Below, in pieces: positions 34,838 to 46,637 of a DNA stretch of 64,000 nt. Each line of letters starts with the position of its first letter. Position 1 is the stretch's first letter. Position numbers and translations under genes: made by a program. The notes under the pieces were generated by a model. It was not told where the DNA came from and searched no databases. It worked only from the letters and a program-made list of their open reading frames with translations. The stretch lies in NCBI GenBank assembly GCA_039583875.1, contig CM077151.1, positions 19,984,326-20,048,325 of the forward strand, given 5' to 3'. This DNA is from Platanthera guangdongensis (taxonomy: Eukaryota > Streptophyta > Magnoliopsida > Asparagales > Orchidaceae).

Positions 34838-36298
34838 ATGACAGGAGGTCAAGGAGGTAGTGATGATCTCGGCGAGCTCCCCAGCTCAGGACCCTTTGTG
34901 GGGAGGCAAGAGTTCATGGCCTCCATCCAAGGCATCATGGAGATGCTGCGCAGCATTGCTCCTCAGGGTAGAAGCTCCACCCCGACCCCCCAGGAGTTAA
35001 CTCCCCCTCTCGACGAGCCGACTCTCAGGGGTCTAGGCGAGATGACCCCAGCGGGGGGAGAAGGAAGTGCACCAGGAAGAAGTCCAGGGAAGGAGAGGAT
35101 GGGAGATGGGGTCGAGCGAGACCTTACCGGCCGGGAGCTGTTCTCCAGCCCGGCGAGTACCAACCTCCCAGACGAGCAGGCCGCGCGAGTAGAAGTGGCG
35201 AGACCACCCCTTAGGGGGTCACCCTTCAGCGAGCTGATCATCTCAGCTCCCGTTCCCGAGGGGTTCAGAGAGCCAGACATGGCTTACTATTCCGGGAAGG
35301 ATGATCCCGTCCAGCACCTGCAATGGTTCGAGGATGCGGTCTCCATCAGGCCGATGACAGATGCCTTCAAGTGTCGCATCTTTGCGATCACGTTGAAGGA
35401 GAAGGCAAGGGACTGGTTCCATCAACTCCCTCCAAGGTCGATCTACGGGTTCGAGGACTTGAGCCGGAGCTTCCAGCTTCGCTTCTCCACCTCCAAGAAG
35501 AGGAAGAGGAGTCCTGAGTCCATCTTCCTGATAAGGCAGGGGGTCGAGGAGTCGCTGGCCCGCTACGTTGACAGGTTCCAAGAAGAGATCTTGGAGGTCC
35601 AAGAGATGCCCGGGTATGCTCTCCAGATGGCCTTCACCGTTGGGCTGAAGGAGGGCTTCTTCAAGATGAGCTTGACCCGGAAGGCCCCCCTTTCCTTTGA
35701 AGAGCTGATGGAAAGGGCGGCAGAGGAGATAGCCATGGAGGCGGCCAACCCGTCATTTGTCAAAAATTTGGCAAGGCTGACAGAGGCGGAGTCGAAGAAG
35801 CAAGGAGGCGCAAGACATCAGGAAGGAAGAAGAAGAGAGGAGCAGAGAGCTCAGGGGTTCCAGGGACAGGAGGGTCCAGAACCAGGTTGGAGGCAGCAGG
35901 AAGGACCCATTCAGGGTCCAGGAAGAGGTCACAACCAGGGTGGGGGGGATTTTCATGAAGGCCGAGGGAGGTTCAACTTCCAAAGGCAAGCCCCTAGGCA
36001 ACTCCTACCCCTACCACAGCAAGCGATGGAAATTGGTCGAAGGGAGAGGAGGAACCGCACGGGAAGGAGAAGAGTCAGAGTAGAGTTACCCTACTGTGAG
36101 TTCCACCAGGAGGAAGGTCACGCAACATCTACTTGCCCCGAATTTCTGGAGTTGAGAAGGACAAGAGCTCCAGCACCGCAACCTCATCAGCCTCAACAAG
36201 CGCAAGACCCGGTGCGGATTGAAGAAGTCCGACCCGAGGCAGCAGAGGAGAGATGTGAGGACAGGGTTGATGTGGGCACCCGGGGAAGGATCGGATAA
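34838..36298 (+). CDS. Gag of the gag-only LTR element
   Basis: 486 codons, intact, from ATG at 34838 (an earlier in-frame ATG at 34772 lies in the LTR before the primer region and is unlikely). The retrotransposon gag domain spans about residues 140-300 (ARDWFHQLPPRSIYGFEDLS; SLARYVDRFQEEILEVQEMP; MAFTVGLKEGFFKMSLTRKA), typical of Ty3/gypsy. A basic Arg/Gly/Gln-rich stretch follows, then a zinc knuckle YCEFHQEEGHATSTC in which the second cysteine is His, a common plant gypsy variant. The N-terminal 130 residues are acidic/Pro-rich. Expected role: particle formation and RNA packaging. No protease follows. Confidence 0.9.
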   Translation: MTGGQGGSDDLGELPSSGPFVGRQEFMASIQGIMEMLRSIAPQGRSSTPTPQELTPPLDEPTLRGLGEMTPAGGEGSAPGRSPGKERMGDGVERDLTGRELFSSPASTNLPDEQAARVEVARPPLRGSPFSELIISAPVPEGFREPDMAYYSGKDDPVQHLQWFEDAVSIRPMTDAFKCRIFAITLKEKARDWFHQLPPRSIYGFEDLSRSFQLRFSTSKKRKRSPESIFLIRQGVEESLARYVDRFQEEILEVQEMPGYALQMAFTVGLKEGFFKMSLTRKAPLSFEELMERAAEEIAMEAANPSFVKNLARLTEAESKKQGGARHQEGRRREEQRAQGFQGQEGPEPGWRQQEGPIQGPGRGHNQGGGDFHEGRGRFNFQRQAPRQLLPLPQQAMEIGRRERRNRTGRRRVRVELPYCEFHQEEGHATSTCPEFLELRRTRAPAPQPHQPQQAQDPVRIEEVRPEAAEERCEDRVDVGTRGRIG

Positions 36299-36419
36299 TT
36301 CACGGGGGAAGAGGGAGGTAAGAGAGAAGTGAATCATCTCTTTGTAATGAACTTAGCTTGCGTTGTATCAGCTATGATTAATGGTAGAAACCACCGAAAA
36401 ATATTTATGGTCCATGAAA

Positions 36420-37215
36420 AGTCTCACTCCAAGATGGATTCCGCTGTTAGGCTCTCATAAGCTGGCAGGGCAGGTTGATCTCTCGTCGAGGCTAAGTCCT
36501 TTTAGCTCCGAGATGGATTCCGCTGTCAGGCTCTCACAAGCTGACAGGGCAGGTTGATCTCTCGTGGAGGCCAAGTCCTTTTAGCTCCGAGATGGATTCC
36601 GCTGTCATGCTCTCACTAGCTGACAGTGCAGGTTGATCTCTCGTGGAGGCTAAGTCCTTTTTAGCTTCGAGATGGATTCCGCTGTCAGGCTCTCACTAGC
36701 TGGCAGGACAAGTTGATCTCTCGTGGAGGCTAAGTCCTTTTAGCTCCGAGACGGATTCCGCTGTCAGGCTCTCACAAGCTGGCAGGGCAGGTTGATCTCT
36801 CGTGTAGGCTAAGTCCTTTTCGCTCCGAGACGGATTCCGCTGTCAGGCTCCCACAAGCTGGCAGAGCAGGTTGATCTCTCGTGGAGGTTAAGTCCTTTTA
36901 GCTCCGAGATGGATTCCGCCGTCAGGCTCTCACTAGCTGGCAGGGCAGGTTGATCTCTCGTGGAGGCTAAGTCCTTTTAGCTCCGAGATGGATTCCGTTG
37001 TCAGGCTCTCACTAGCTGACAGGGCAGGTTGATCTCTCATGGAGGCCAAGTGTTTTTTACCCCGAGGTCGTCTCGTCACCCAGGCTCCCATTAGCTGGCT
37101 TGACAGGTCGACCCCTCGGGGAGGCCAAATGTTTTCTACCCCGAGGCCGCCTCGTCACCCAGGCTCCAATTAGCTGGCTTGACGGGCTGACTCTCCTGGG
37201 AGGGGCCAGGTGCAT
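36420..37215 (+). repeat. 79-bp tandem array, about 10 copies
   Basis: Units start at about 36431, 36511, 36590, 36670, 36749, 36828, 36907 and 36986, each with GATGGATTCCGCTGTCAGGC and GGTTGATCTCTCGTGGAGGC. Two diverged units follow at about 37065 and 37144 (CCGAGG, CTCGTCACCCAGGCTCC). The array lies between the gag stop and the purine tract. Confidence 0.9.
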
Positions 37216-37298
37216 TTCGGCTCAAGCCCACTCCGCGAATACGTTGGGTTGGATGTTTCTTTCCGAGCTTGTGCCAACCTCAAAAAGAGCGGGGATTG

Positions 37299-38310
37299 TG
37301 TACAACCCCGTATTCGCGAAGAGTGGACCCCAAACAAGGCATGCACGTTTTTAAGCTTTTTGGGAATTTTGCACTCCTAGGGGCCAATTTTGGGTGAACA
37401 TGTAGAACATACTAGTAGGGGGAGAAAATATTTCCCCCCCAAGGCACTCTTGAGAAGTCGGTCAAGCCGTCCAAGCCGCCCCAGCCCACAGGCCGCCGAG
37501 CTCCCCCAGGCCGCCGAGCTCACCCCAGGCCGCCGAGCCCACCCCAGGCCGCCGAGCGCACCCCAGGCCGTCGAGCTCACCCCAGGCCGCCGAGCTCCCC
37601 CAGGCCGCCGAGCTCACCCCAGGCCGCCGAGCTCACCCCAGGCCGCCGAGCTCACCCCAGGCCGTCGAGCTCACCCCAGGCCGCCGAGCTCACCCCAGGC
37701 CGCCGAGCTCACCCCAGGCCGCCGAGCTCACCCCAGGCCGCCGAGCTCACCCAGCCCCAGGCCGCCGAGCTCATCCAGCCCCAGGCCGCCGAGCTCACCC
37801 AGCCCCAGTACGCCGAGCTCACCCAGCCCCAGGCCGACGAGCTCACCCTGGCCGCCTACTCGCCCAGCTCGAGGGGCTTCCCCTGGTGGACTGCATTTAG
37901 CTATTTAGAACAGCGGGATTTGGCTGTTGGCGGACCAATTTGGGGGCATTTCAGTAATTTCAGAGCAATGGAGGTTGGTTATTTGCAGACCATTCCCAGA
38001 AAACTATAAATAGACCCCCTTGGGTGCCTTTGGGGGGGGGGGGGGCTTTTCCTTGCTTCCTCCTCCCTTAGCTTCTTTTTGGTAGAGTAGAAAGAGCTTC
38101 TTCAAGGCACCCTAGCTCGAACATTGGCTAGGGAGGGGAAGTGCTCAGGCAGCCTTCCGGGTGTGAGGTGGGACCTCCACGCTAGAGCCGAGGGTCTGTT
38201 TCTAGCTTCTTGATCTTTGGTCCGTGACGTTCCTCCGGGTGCAGTAGGTGTGAGGTCACCCCTTTCTAGGGACCCCGAACTCCACAGAGACCAAATTTTT
38301 GGTTTCAACA
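37299..38310 (+). repeat. Gag-only element 3' LTR
   Basis: 1012 bp, homologous to 33738-34783, with fewer 19-bp units and a longer G run at about 38031-38045. Confidence 0.9.
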
Positions 38311-38315
38311 ATCAT

Positions 38316-39167
38316 GATGTCCCCGCTCTTCTCCACCTTCATGTAGAGAGCATACTCATATGGACACTTGATATACCCATGCTCCTGAAGGAATTTGTCT
38401 ATCCTCCCATTCCAAGCTCGAGCTCACTGCTTCAGTCCGTACAAGGCTCTGCTCAGCTTGCAGATCTTTCTCTCCTTGTCTTTCACAACGTACCCTGGAG
38501 GCTGCTCGATGTACACATCCTCCTCCAGGTACCCATTCAGATATGCCGCCACAGCATCCATTTGCATGATAGTCCATCCGTAGTGTGCCGCCAGTGCGAT
38601 GATCAACCTTATAGTATCAATCCGCGCCACTGGGGCGTAGACTTCATCATAGTCCACCCCTTGGACTTGTCTATACCCTTTCACCACCAGCCTTGTCTTG
38701 TGCTTCTCCACAGCTCTATCTTTGTTTTTCTTCACCTTGTAAACCCACTTCACCCCGAGGGGTTTGTGGCCCGCCGGTGGGTCAACTAGCTCCCATGTAT
38801 CGTTCTTCTTTTTGGAGGCCATCTCGACATCCATCGCCATCCTCCAAGATTTCTCCTGAGAAACTTCTTCATAGGACCGTGGCTCGCAATCTGCTAAGAG
38901 ACAATATAATGAATAGTTAGCATGAATTGGGACCGTCTCCTCATAGAGCTCCGCCAACCCCTTCATCCTGGGTGGTGGACTCTCGGAGTCACTCCGGCTC
39001 CCGCTTCCTCCTCCAGAATTGCCTCCACTTGAGCCTTCCCCTCTTGAATAGGAGGTGGAAGCTCCCCCTGAATTTCTACTCGGTGGTGATGGCGGCTCAA
39101 CTCCACCATTCTCGGCTCCAGCCTCGTGACCACCCTCTTCTTCATCTTCAAAGAACATGCCCTTCAT
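38316..39167 (-). pseudogene. Copia-4 linker and reverse transcriptase (N-terminal half)
   Basis: Ser/Gly/Glu-rich linker, then SWRMAMDVEMASKKKNDTWE, VKWVYKVKKNKDRAVEKHKT and LSRALYGLKQ followed by one in-frame stop at 38424. Coding-like sequence continues to 38316 where the gag-only element begins (target copy ATCAT). Confidence 0.88.
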
Positions 39168-39191
39168 ACTTCTTGTCTCCTCATCCCAGCT

Positions 39192-40046
39192 TCAGCTGCT
39201 TCCTTCTTCAAACACCACGTCCCTCGAGACTATGGCCTTTCCCATCACCGGATTGTAAAATTTATATGTCTTGCTCTCCGGAGCGTAACCAACAAAAATG
39301 CACTTCTCGCTCCTATCATCGAGCTTCTTCCTTCTCTGGTCTGGGATGTGAGCATGAGCTACACACCCGAAGACCCTTAGGGGCTTCACACTTGGCTTCC
39401 AGCCGCTCCATGCTTCAAACGGTGTCATGAACTTCACACTCTTTGTGGGGCATCTGTTCAGTAGATACACCGCACATTGCACTCCTTCCGCCCAGAACTT
39501 CTTCGGTAGCCCTTTCTCCTTCACCATGCTCCTCGCCATGTTCATGATGGTGAGATTTTTCCTCTCTGCCACTCTGTTCTTCTGCGGTGAGTATGCCGCC
39601 GTCAGTTGGTGTGATATTTCATTCTCCTTGCAGAAATTATCAAACAGCCTCGAGGTGTACTCCCCACCTCGATCTGTCATCAGCACCTTCAATGGTTGCC
39701 CACTCTCCTTCTCGGTTATCGCCTTGAACTCCCTGAACTTGTCAAGGGCCTCAGACTTCTCTCTCAGAAAATACACCCAACACTTCCGACTATAGTCATC
39801 CGTGAATATGATGTAGTACTTGCTTTCGCCTATTGAGGTGGTCTCAAACGGACCCGCGATGTCCGAGTGAAGCAGTTCAAGTTGTCGCCTTGCTCTCCAG
39901 GACTTCCCTCCTTCGAATGTTTGCCTCTTGAGCTTCCTCTTCGTGCACGCTTCACACACCTTCTGCGGAGAGAAGAACATAGGCAGATCCGCCACCATCT
40001 TGGAGTGGGATAGTAGCTTCAACCCTGTGAAGCTCAAGTGCCCCAT
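39192..40046 (-). pseudogene. Copia-4 pre-integrase and integrase
   Basis: Open for 284 codons. Zinc-binding [14 protein letters not shown], catalytic core [34 protein letters not shown] and [16 protein letters not shown] (Asp, Asp and Glu present), then [19 protein letters not shown]. Confidence 0.9.
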
Positions 40047-40061
40047 CCTATGGTGTCATAG

Positions 40062-40640
40062 TCACGCTTCTTCCTCTTCTTTTGTTCTCGCGAGATAAGC
40101 CGTCTCTTGAGCATCCATCTTCAGCGTGAAGAGACGGTTCGTCGTCATGTTCATCTTCACTACCTCCTTCCCTTGATCATTCTTCATTGTCAGAGACCTA
40201 TCCTTCATCTGCACGCAGTAGCATCTCTCCACTAACTGCCCAATGCTCAAGATGTTGGTCTTCAACCCTGGTACGTAGCACACATCATTCAAGTGTACTC
40301 TCTCCCCGTTCAGTTTCACAACAACTAGGCCCTTTTCTTCCAAGGAAATGTTCGAAGCATCCCTGAAGCTAACCTCACCCCCACTGGGTTCAAGGTTAGA
40401 GAACATCTCCTTATCTCCACACATGTGGTTGCTCGCCCCTGTGTCCAGGTACCATACTTCATTTCTTCCTTCTTCTGCACCTCGGTAGGTTAGAAACATC
40501 ATTGGGTCTCCACCCCTAGCATCGTTCCCCTTGTTCCTAGCCTCCGCATAATGGTTGGCTTCTTTTGTCTTCTTCGGAACCCAACAGTCATAGCTCATGT
40601 GCCCAAACTTGTTGCAGTTGTAACACTGAACTTGGGCTCT
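40062..40640 (-). pseudogene. Copia-4 zinc knuckle and protease
   Basis: CCHC knuckle CYNCNKFGHMSYDC at about 40620-40585 and aspartic protease EVWYLDTGASNHMCGDKEMF (DTGA intact). The following pre-integrase is in the same frame after one stop near 40062. A run of Glu/Lys codons at 40640-40800 has shifted frame. Confidence 0.88.
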
Positions 40641-40688
40641 TCCTCCTCGGCCTCTTCCTTGGCCTCTTCCTCTGCCTCTTCCTTCTTG

Positions 40689-41498
40689 TCATCTTCCTCC
40701 TTGAGGTTGCTCTGTCTCTCTCTGGTGATATTGGTTTCTTCCCTGATCTCTTCCTCCTTTTCTTCCTCTTCCTCTGCCTTTTTGACCTCGGCCACACTGG
40801 CTGCCTCCTCTTCCGGAGCTCTCTCCGAAGTTCAGCTGGTTCTGGAGTGCTTTTCCCAAGCCACTCGCTTCTTCATCATCTTGCATCATCCTGTACTCAT
40901 GAGCTTGCAATGAGCCTACAAGCTTGTCAACAGTCATCAAGGTGAGGTCCTTCGACTCTTTGATCGCCACAACCACATGACGGAACATCCGCGACATCGA
41001 TCTCAGCAGCTTCTCCATGAGGCTCACATCATCTATCGTCTCTCCGTTTCTCTTCATCTCGTTTGTGAGCGTCCGCAGAGGGGTCACAAAGTCTCCGACC
41101 TTCTCCGTTGTCTGCATTCTCAACATTTCATATTCACCCCGGAGAGACTGCAGCTTCACTTTCTTCGCCTTGTCTACTCCTTGCATGGAGCGTTGCAACA
41201 CTTCTCATGTTTCCTTCAAACTTCCCGCATCAGAGATCTTCTCAAAAGTCGCCTCATCGACCCCTTGGTATAATAAGAACAATGTCTTCTTATCTCGCTT
41301 CTTCAACTCTCTCAATGTCGTCCTCTGAGCGTTCGTCAAAGCCGTTTCTGCTTCAGCAGTAAGCTCTTCATAGCCGTCCTCGACGACTTCCCATAGCTCC
41401 TTCGAGGCGAGCAACACTTTCATTTGGATGCTCCAATTTCCATAGTTCGTCTTTGTCAATTTATGGACTTGCCCTGGCATGGCACTTCCAAATTCCAT
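40689..41498 (-). pseudogene. Copia-4 gag
   Basis: Starts MEFGSAMPGQVHKLTKTNYG at 41498. An in-frame TGA at 41207-41205 lies where related gags have Trp (KEx-W-E), fitting a single G-to-A change. The same frame then continues (KVKLQSLRGEYEMLRMQTTE; MMQDDEEASGLGKALQNQLN) into a Gly/Arg-rich tail. Confidence 0.9.
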
Positions 41499-41712
41499 CT
41501 CTCCTTTACTTCAAACCTTCCGAGTCACCGTAAAGGTTTGTAACCTCGCTTTGATACCACTTGTTGGAAACGTGTACGGGCTCACAATCGATTCCACTTG
41601 ACCCCAAAACACAAACCCAAAACTTGCGAGACCGCCACAAACCGCGCGAGCACTTCCAAATTCCATCTCTCCATTACTTCAAACCTTCCGAGTCACCGTA
41701 AAGGTTTGTAAC
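41483..41712. repeat. 168-bp tandem duplication of leader, primer site and LTR edge
   Basis: 41483-41650 (gag start, leader, primer site, first 89 bp of the LTR edge) is repeated as 41651-41712 plus 46842-46947. The second copy is interrupted by Copia-5. Both copies carry TGATACCA, the primer site on the plus strand. Confidence 0.88.
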
Positions 41713-41893
41713 TGTTGGAGGAGAAAAGTTAATTGAGTTTATTCATCCACATGGGGGTATTTATACAAATACAACGATATGACACGTCACTGATCCGTGT
41801 GCTCTCATATTTCCTAAATAGGAATCGATCTATTTAGGAAACAAATAACGTAATCAATACAAAGATTATATGCAATCAATGCAATATCTAACA
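41713..41893 (-). repeat. Copia-5 3' LTR
   Basis: 181 bp; TGTTAGATATTG start on the minus strand, CCTCCAACA end. Confidence 0.93.
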
Positions 41894-41900
41894 CCCCCCC

Positions 41901-44900
41901 TCAAATTGGGCGTGTGATGTCAGCCATGCCGAACTTGCCAATAAGATCTGCGAACATATTGGAACTTAGACACTTTGTGAGAACATCGGTCAACTGTTGG
42001 TCAGATGGTATGAATGGGATAACAACGGTTCCTCGGTCGATATTGTCCTTGATGAAATGTTTGTCAATCTCAATGTGTTTCGTACGATCATGTTGTACCG
42101 GATTGTGGGCAATGGAGATTGCAGCTTTGTTGTCACAATACAATCTGATGGGCTCACTTCCTTTAAGCCCAAGTTCCTTCAGGATAGTGGAGACCCATAA
42201 CCCTTCACAGATGCCATGTGCGATTGCTCTAAACTCGGCCTCAGCACTGGACCTAGCAACAACATGTTGCTTCTTGCTTCTCCAGCTGACCAAATTCCCA
42301 CAAATCATGGAACAATATCTAGTTGTGGAGCGCCTATCGGTGGGCGATCCAGCCCAGTCCGCGTCAGTGTAAACTTCAATAATCAACTCCTTATTTGGTG
42401 AGAATAGGATGCCCTTCCCTCGTGAGGACTTGAGGTATCGGAGGACACGATACGCGGCATCAATATGACGGGCCTTTGGAGAGTGCATAAACTGGCTGAG
42501 AACTCCCACAGCATAAGAGATATCTGGTCGAGTGTGAGATAAGTAGATTAATTTCCCTACCAGCCTCTGGTAACTGGGAATGTCATCGATCACATCGCCA
42601 TCTTCTCTGCCGAGCTTGTGATTGGCTTCGATTGGGGTGTCGGCAGGCCGACACCCGCTCATCCCAGTGGCTTCAAGGAGGTCGAGCACATACTTCCTTT
42701 GTGATAGGAAAATGTCATATTTTGATCTTGCAACTTCAATGCCGAGAAAGTATTTGAGATTTCTCAAATCTTTCACTTCAAATTCTTTTGCCAATTTCTC
42801 CTTCAGTGCTTGAATCTCCTCCTTGTCATCCCCAGTGATTATGATATCATCCACGTAGACAATCAGGACGGTTAACTTTCCCTTGTTGATTCTGATAAAG
42901 AGGGTGTGGTCGACATTGCTCTGACGGTATCCAAACCTATTCATGGCTTTGTGGAATCTTCCAAACCAGGCCCTGGCTGATTGTTTCAGGCCATAGAGTG
43001 GCCTCCGTAATCTGCACACTTTCCCTTTTGATCCGCTAGGGCTGAGTCCCGGAGGGAGAGCCATGTAGATCTCTTCTTCCAGGTCGCCATGAAGATAAGC
43101 ATTCTTCACATCCAATTGGCAGAGTTGCCAATCCTTGCAGGCAGCACAAGATATGAGAATTCTGATCGAATTCATTTTTGCAACAGGAGCAAAGGTCTCC
43201 TGGTAGTCTATGCCCTCTGTCTGAGTATAGCCTCTTGCCACGAGTCGTGCCTTGTATCTTTCTACAATGCCCGAGGGGTTCTGTTTGACGGTGAATACCC
43301 ATTTGCATCCAACAACCTTTTTTCTTGGTGGCAGTTGTATCAGGTCCCATGTGCCATTTTTTTCCAGGGCACTCATTTCTTCGAGCATTGCTAACTTCCA
43401 CCTGTCGTCGGAAAGGGCATCCTGCCATGAAGTGGGGATGGAGACAGAGGACAAAGAGGAAACAAATGTTTCATGGGAAGCTGTTAGGGATGAGTAAGAA
43501 ACAAACTGAGATAATGGATGTTGAGTGGAGGTACCTTCCGTAGGGATGATGGATCCTGACGACGGGTCAGGTGGGTGGTCTGATATCCAGATGTTGGGCC
43601 GCGTGTTCGATCCCTTGGGTCGACGAGAGTACACCTGCGGAGGTTTAGTAACAGGGACCTGGAAAGGAGGGGCGCAAGGAGTAGGAGGTGTAGACTGAGA
43701 GGGATGATATACCGGAGGAATAGGTAGAGGGGTGTCAGAGTAAGGTAAGGTACTCACTTCCGTTGTGGGAAGAGACCCCCCCTGAAGTGAGGACCCATAG
43801 TAGCCTTCAGATTCCCGGAAGGTAACGTCCATGATAACGTAAACCTTCTTGTTGACTGGGTCAAAACATTTATATCCCTTCTGAGTAGGGGAGTAGCCAA
43901 TGAAGACGCACTTGTGCGCACGAGCATCAAGTTTCGGGCGGTGGTGGATATGGACGAAACAAACACACTCAAAAACATGTGGTGGGAGAGTGGTAGGTGG
44001 AACCCCAAGTGTGGTGAGGGGAGTTTTGAAACCGAGAACACGGGATGGCATACGGTTTATAAGGTACGCTGCGGTGAGTACAGCATCCCCCCAGTAGTAT
44101 TTAGGGAGTTGCATGTGGAGGAGGAGACACCGAGCAACTTCCAATAGGTGGTGGTTCTTACGCTCAGCCACCCCATTTTGAGCCGGGGAGTAGGCGCAGG
44201 ATGTCTGATGGATAATCCCCCGATTGGCGAGGAACTGCTCGAAGGTGGAATCAATGAATTCACGGCCATTATCAGTGCGGAGGATCTTGATGGGGGTCGA
44301 AAACTGTGTAGAGACCATGTTGTAGAATCGCTAGAACAAGGGAAAGACCTCATTTTTGGCTTTCATAAGGTAAACCCAGGTGGTACGTGAAAAACAGTCG
44401 ATAAAAGTTACAAACCAAAAACAACCCGAAATAGATGCAACCCGGCAAGGACCCCAAACATCACTATGTATCAAATGGAAATGAGCAGGACTTGGAGAAG
44501 AAATATGATTAAAAGAGGTACGATGATTTTTACCACGATCACATGCATCACAACGAAATTTATCAACTAACCCAGACGGGAAATTAGGAAATAAACGTTT
44601 CATAGAATGGATAGACGGATGTCCCAGCCGACAGTGCCAGGACTCCAAAGTAGTTGTCCGATCCACATGGAGAGCTCGGGGAGGAGAGGCCGGGGTGGAA
44701 GAATCGAACACATATAGCCCGTCCACCAGACTATCAGTTCCAATCACCGTTCCCGTCTTCAGGTCCTGAAAAATGCAAGAAGAAGGAAAGAAAGTTACTG
44801 AGCAGTGCATAGAATTGGTTATATGACTAATGGAAAGGAGATTGCGGGTAAAGTTCGGAACATGAAGAACCGAGGAAAGAGTTAGGGAGGAGCACGGGAT

Positions 44901-46178
44901 GGAACCTTTTTCGGCAATGGGAGAGAGGGAACCATCTGCGATGCTCACTTTGTCCCGACCAGACAACGGAAGGTAGGACACAAAACCTGAGGAGGAGCCG
45001 GTCATATGGTATGTTGCTCCAGAATCAATGATCCAGTGAGTAGAGGGACGGGTGGAGGCAGCATGAGCACCGGAAGGCCCCTGATGGGCATATGAGGACG
45101 AAGAGGCATGTGGCTCTGGTGATGGGCCCTGCATCAGGCGTCGGAAAGCAAGGACCTCATCAGGCGTCAGAGTCAATGTGGGAGTTGTCGGAAGCTGTGG
45201 CTCGTCGAAAACATCAGACAGGTGCGCGGAGCGAGGCTGGGTAGAGCGACCCGAAGTGCGACCGGGACCGCGACCGCTATGAGAGGAAGAGCCGCCACGG
45301 GGTGTAGGGAACCCATGAAGCCGAAAGCAAGTCTCCCGTGTATGACGGTTCTTCCCGCAATAGTCACAGAGGAGGTGATCCTTGTCAGTGGACTTCGGCC
45401 GAGAATCACGAGCCGCGCGTAGCCCAACCGGGGCCGTCAAGGCCGAACCATCTGGAGGAGGCTCAGGAGTCCAAGTTTGCCTTCGATCAAATTCCTGCTG
45501 AACGAGACTGAAAACCTCTGGAAGAGAGGGTAAGGGTGAGCGGCCAAGTATCTGCACACTGATTTGGTCAAAGTCCCTATGTAGCCCATGAAGGAACTCG
45601 AAAACTCGGTTGCGATCTTCCCGTGCGCGAACCAGGAGCTCAGGCGATGCCAAAGTAATGGAGTCAAAGTGATCGTACTCCTGATATAGCTGGGTGAACT
45701 CGAGGTAGTAGGCAGACGGAGGGCGATCTCCTTGGCGAAGAAGGAAGATCTTGCGTCGCAGCTGAAAGATCTGGGCCGCGTTGCCGCAACAGGAGTAGGT
45801 ATTTTCCGCCCTTCGCCAAATGTCCGCAGCCGTATCCAGAAAGAGATAGTTACGAGCGATGGAGTCGACCATGGAGTTAGTCAGCCAGGACATGACGAGG
45901 GAGTTCTCTGATTCCCATTGCACCCAATCTGGGGAATCTGAACGAGGTATGGGTGTAGTGCCCAGGACATATCCAAACAGCCGCCTGCTCTTCAAAGCAA
46001 GAGTAATAGCCCGAGACCACGGGAGATAGTTGGTACCATCCAGACAAATCGTCGTGATTTGAGGCGTATTGTGGTCATGTCCCGGGCGAGGGAAGCCGTT
46101 GGACGTCACGGTAGTTGGGGGTGTACTGGTGGTGGAAGATTCGGTAGGGGAGCCATTGGTCCCGGCCATGGTGAGCAA
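41901..46178 (-). pseudogene. Copia-5 gag-pol polyprotein with one nonsense codon
   Basis: A single frame of 1426 codons including stops. Order: gag (TICLDGTNYLPWSRAITLAL), knuckle CDYCGKNRHTRETCFRLHGF, protease WIIDSGATYHMTGSSSGFV, pre-integrase WHCRLGHPSIHSMKRLFPNF, integrase (LIHSDVWGPCRV; LRTDNGREFIDS; SPAQNGVAERKN), Pro/Ser linker, reverse transcriptase (WDLIQLPPRKKVVGCKWVFT; LIVYVDDIIITGDDKEE) and RNase H (SSAEAEFRAIAHGICEGLWV) to the normal end. An in-frame TAG at about 44333-44331, between integrase blocks, is the only break; the frame is identical on both sides. Catalytic residues look intact. Expected length for copia is about 1300-1450 residues. Confidence 0.93.
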
Positions 46179-46637
46179 GCATACAAAGCAAGATCCCCCG
46201 GGAGAGCAAAGAGCAGCCTAGATAGAAACTAGGTCGGCCTCATAGAAAGATGAAGGAACCAAAAAAATGGTGTAGGCACCGGAAAGGACATTAGGAGGAG
46301 CACCGCATGTGCGATATCAAGGAGACGACGCAGGACAGGGGCCGGAGGTACTGGCGGTGGCCGAGGGGCCGCTGGAAGAGGGCCGAAGCCCGACAGGCGC
46401 TGGTGCGGGAGGCGCGGCGTGCGTACAACGTCTGGAGGCGGTTGCGGGGTGCGGCGGAGGAGTGGGAGGGGAAATCGGTCGTGGCTAGGTGGGGCTAGGG
46501 GCCGCCGGAGCCAGCGGGTCGGGAGTTGCTCGCTGAGGTCGGCGGAGTTGCGGGCGGAGGTCGGCGGGTTGTTCGTGCGGGAGAAAGAAGGAAAAGACGT
46601 ACGGGAGAGGTATTTTAGCCCTAAGGCTCTGATACCA

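Larger units (their letters stand above)
33738..38310 (+). mobile_element. Gag-only LTR element (TR-GAG type, gypsy lineage)
   Basis: LTRs at 33738-34783 and 37299-38310 start TGTACAACCCCG and end TTTCAACA. A perfect target duplication ATCAT lies at 33733-33737 and 38311-38315, inside Copia-4 reverse transcriptase. The interior has one gag gene and a tandem repeat array, with no protease, integrase or reverse transcriptase. A purine tract (AAAAAGAGCGGGGAT) precedes the 3' LTR. It must depend on another element's enzymes. Confidence 0.9.
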
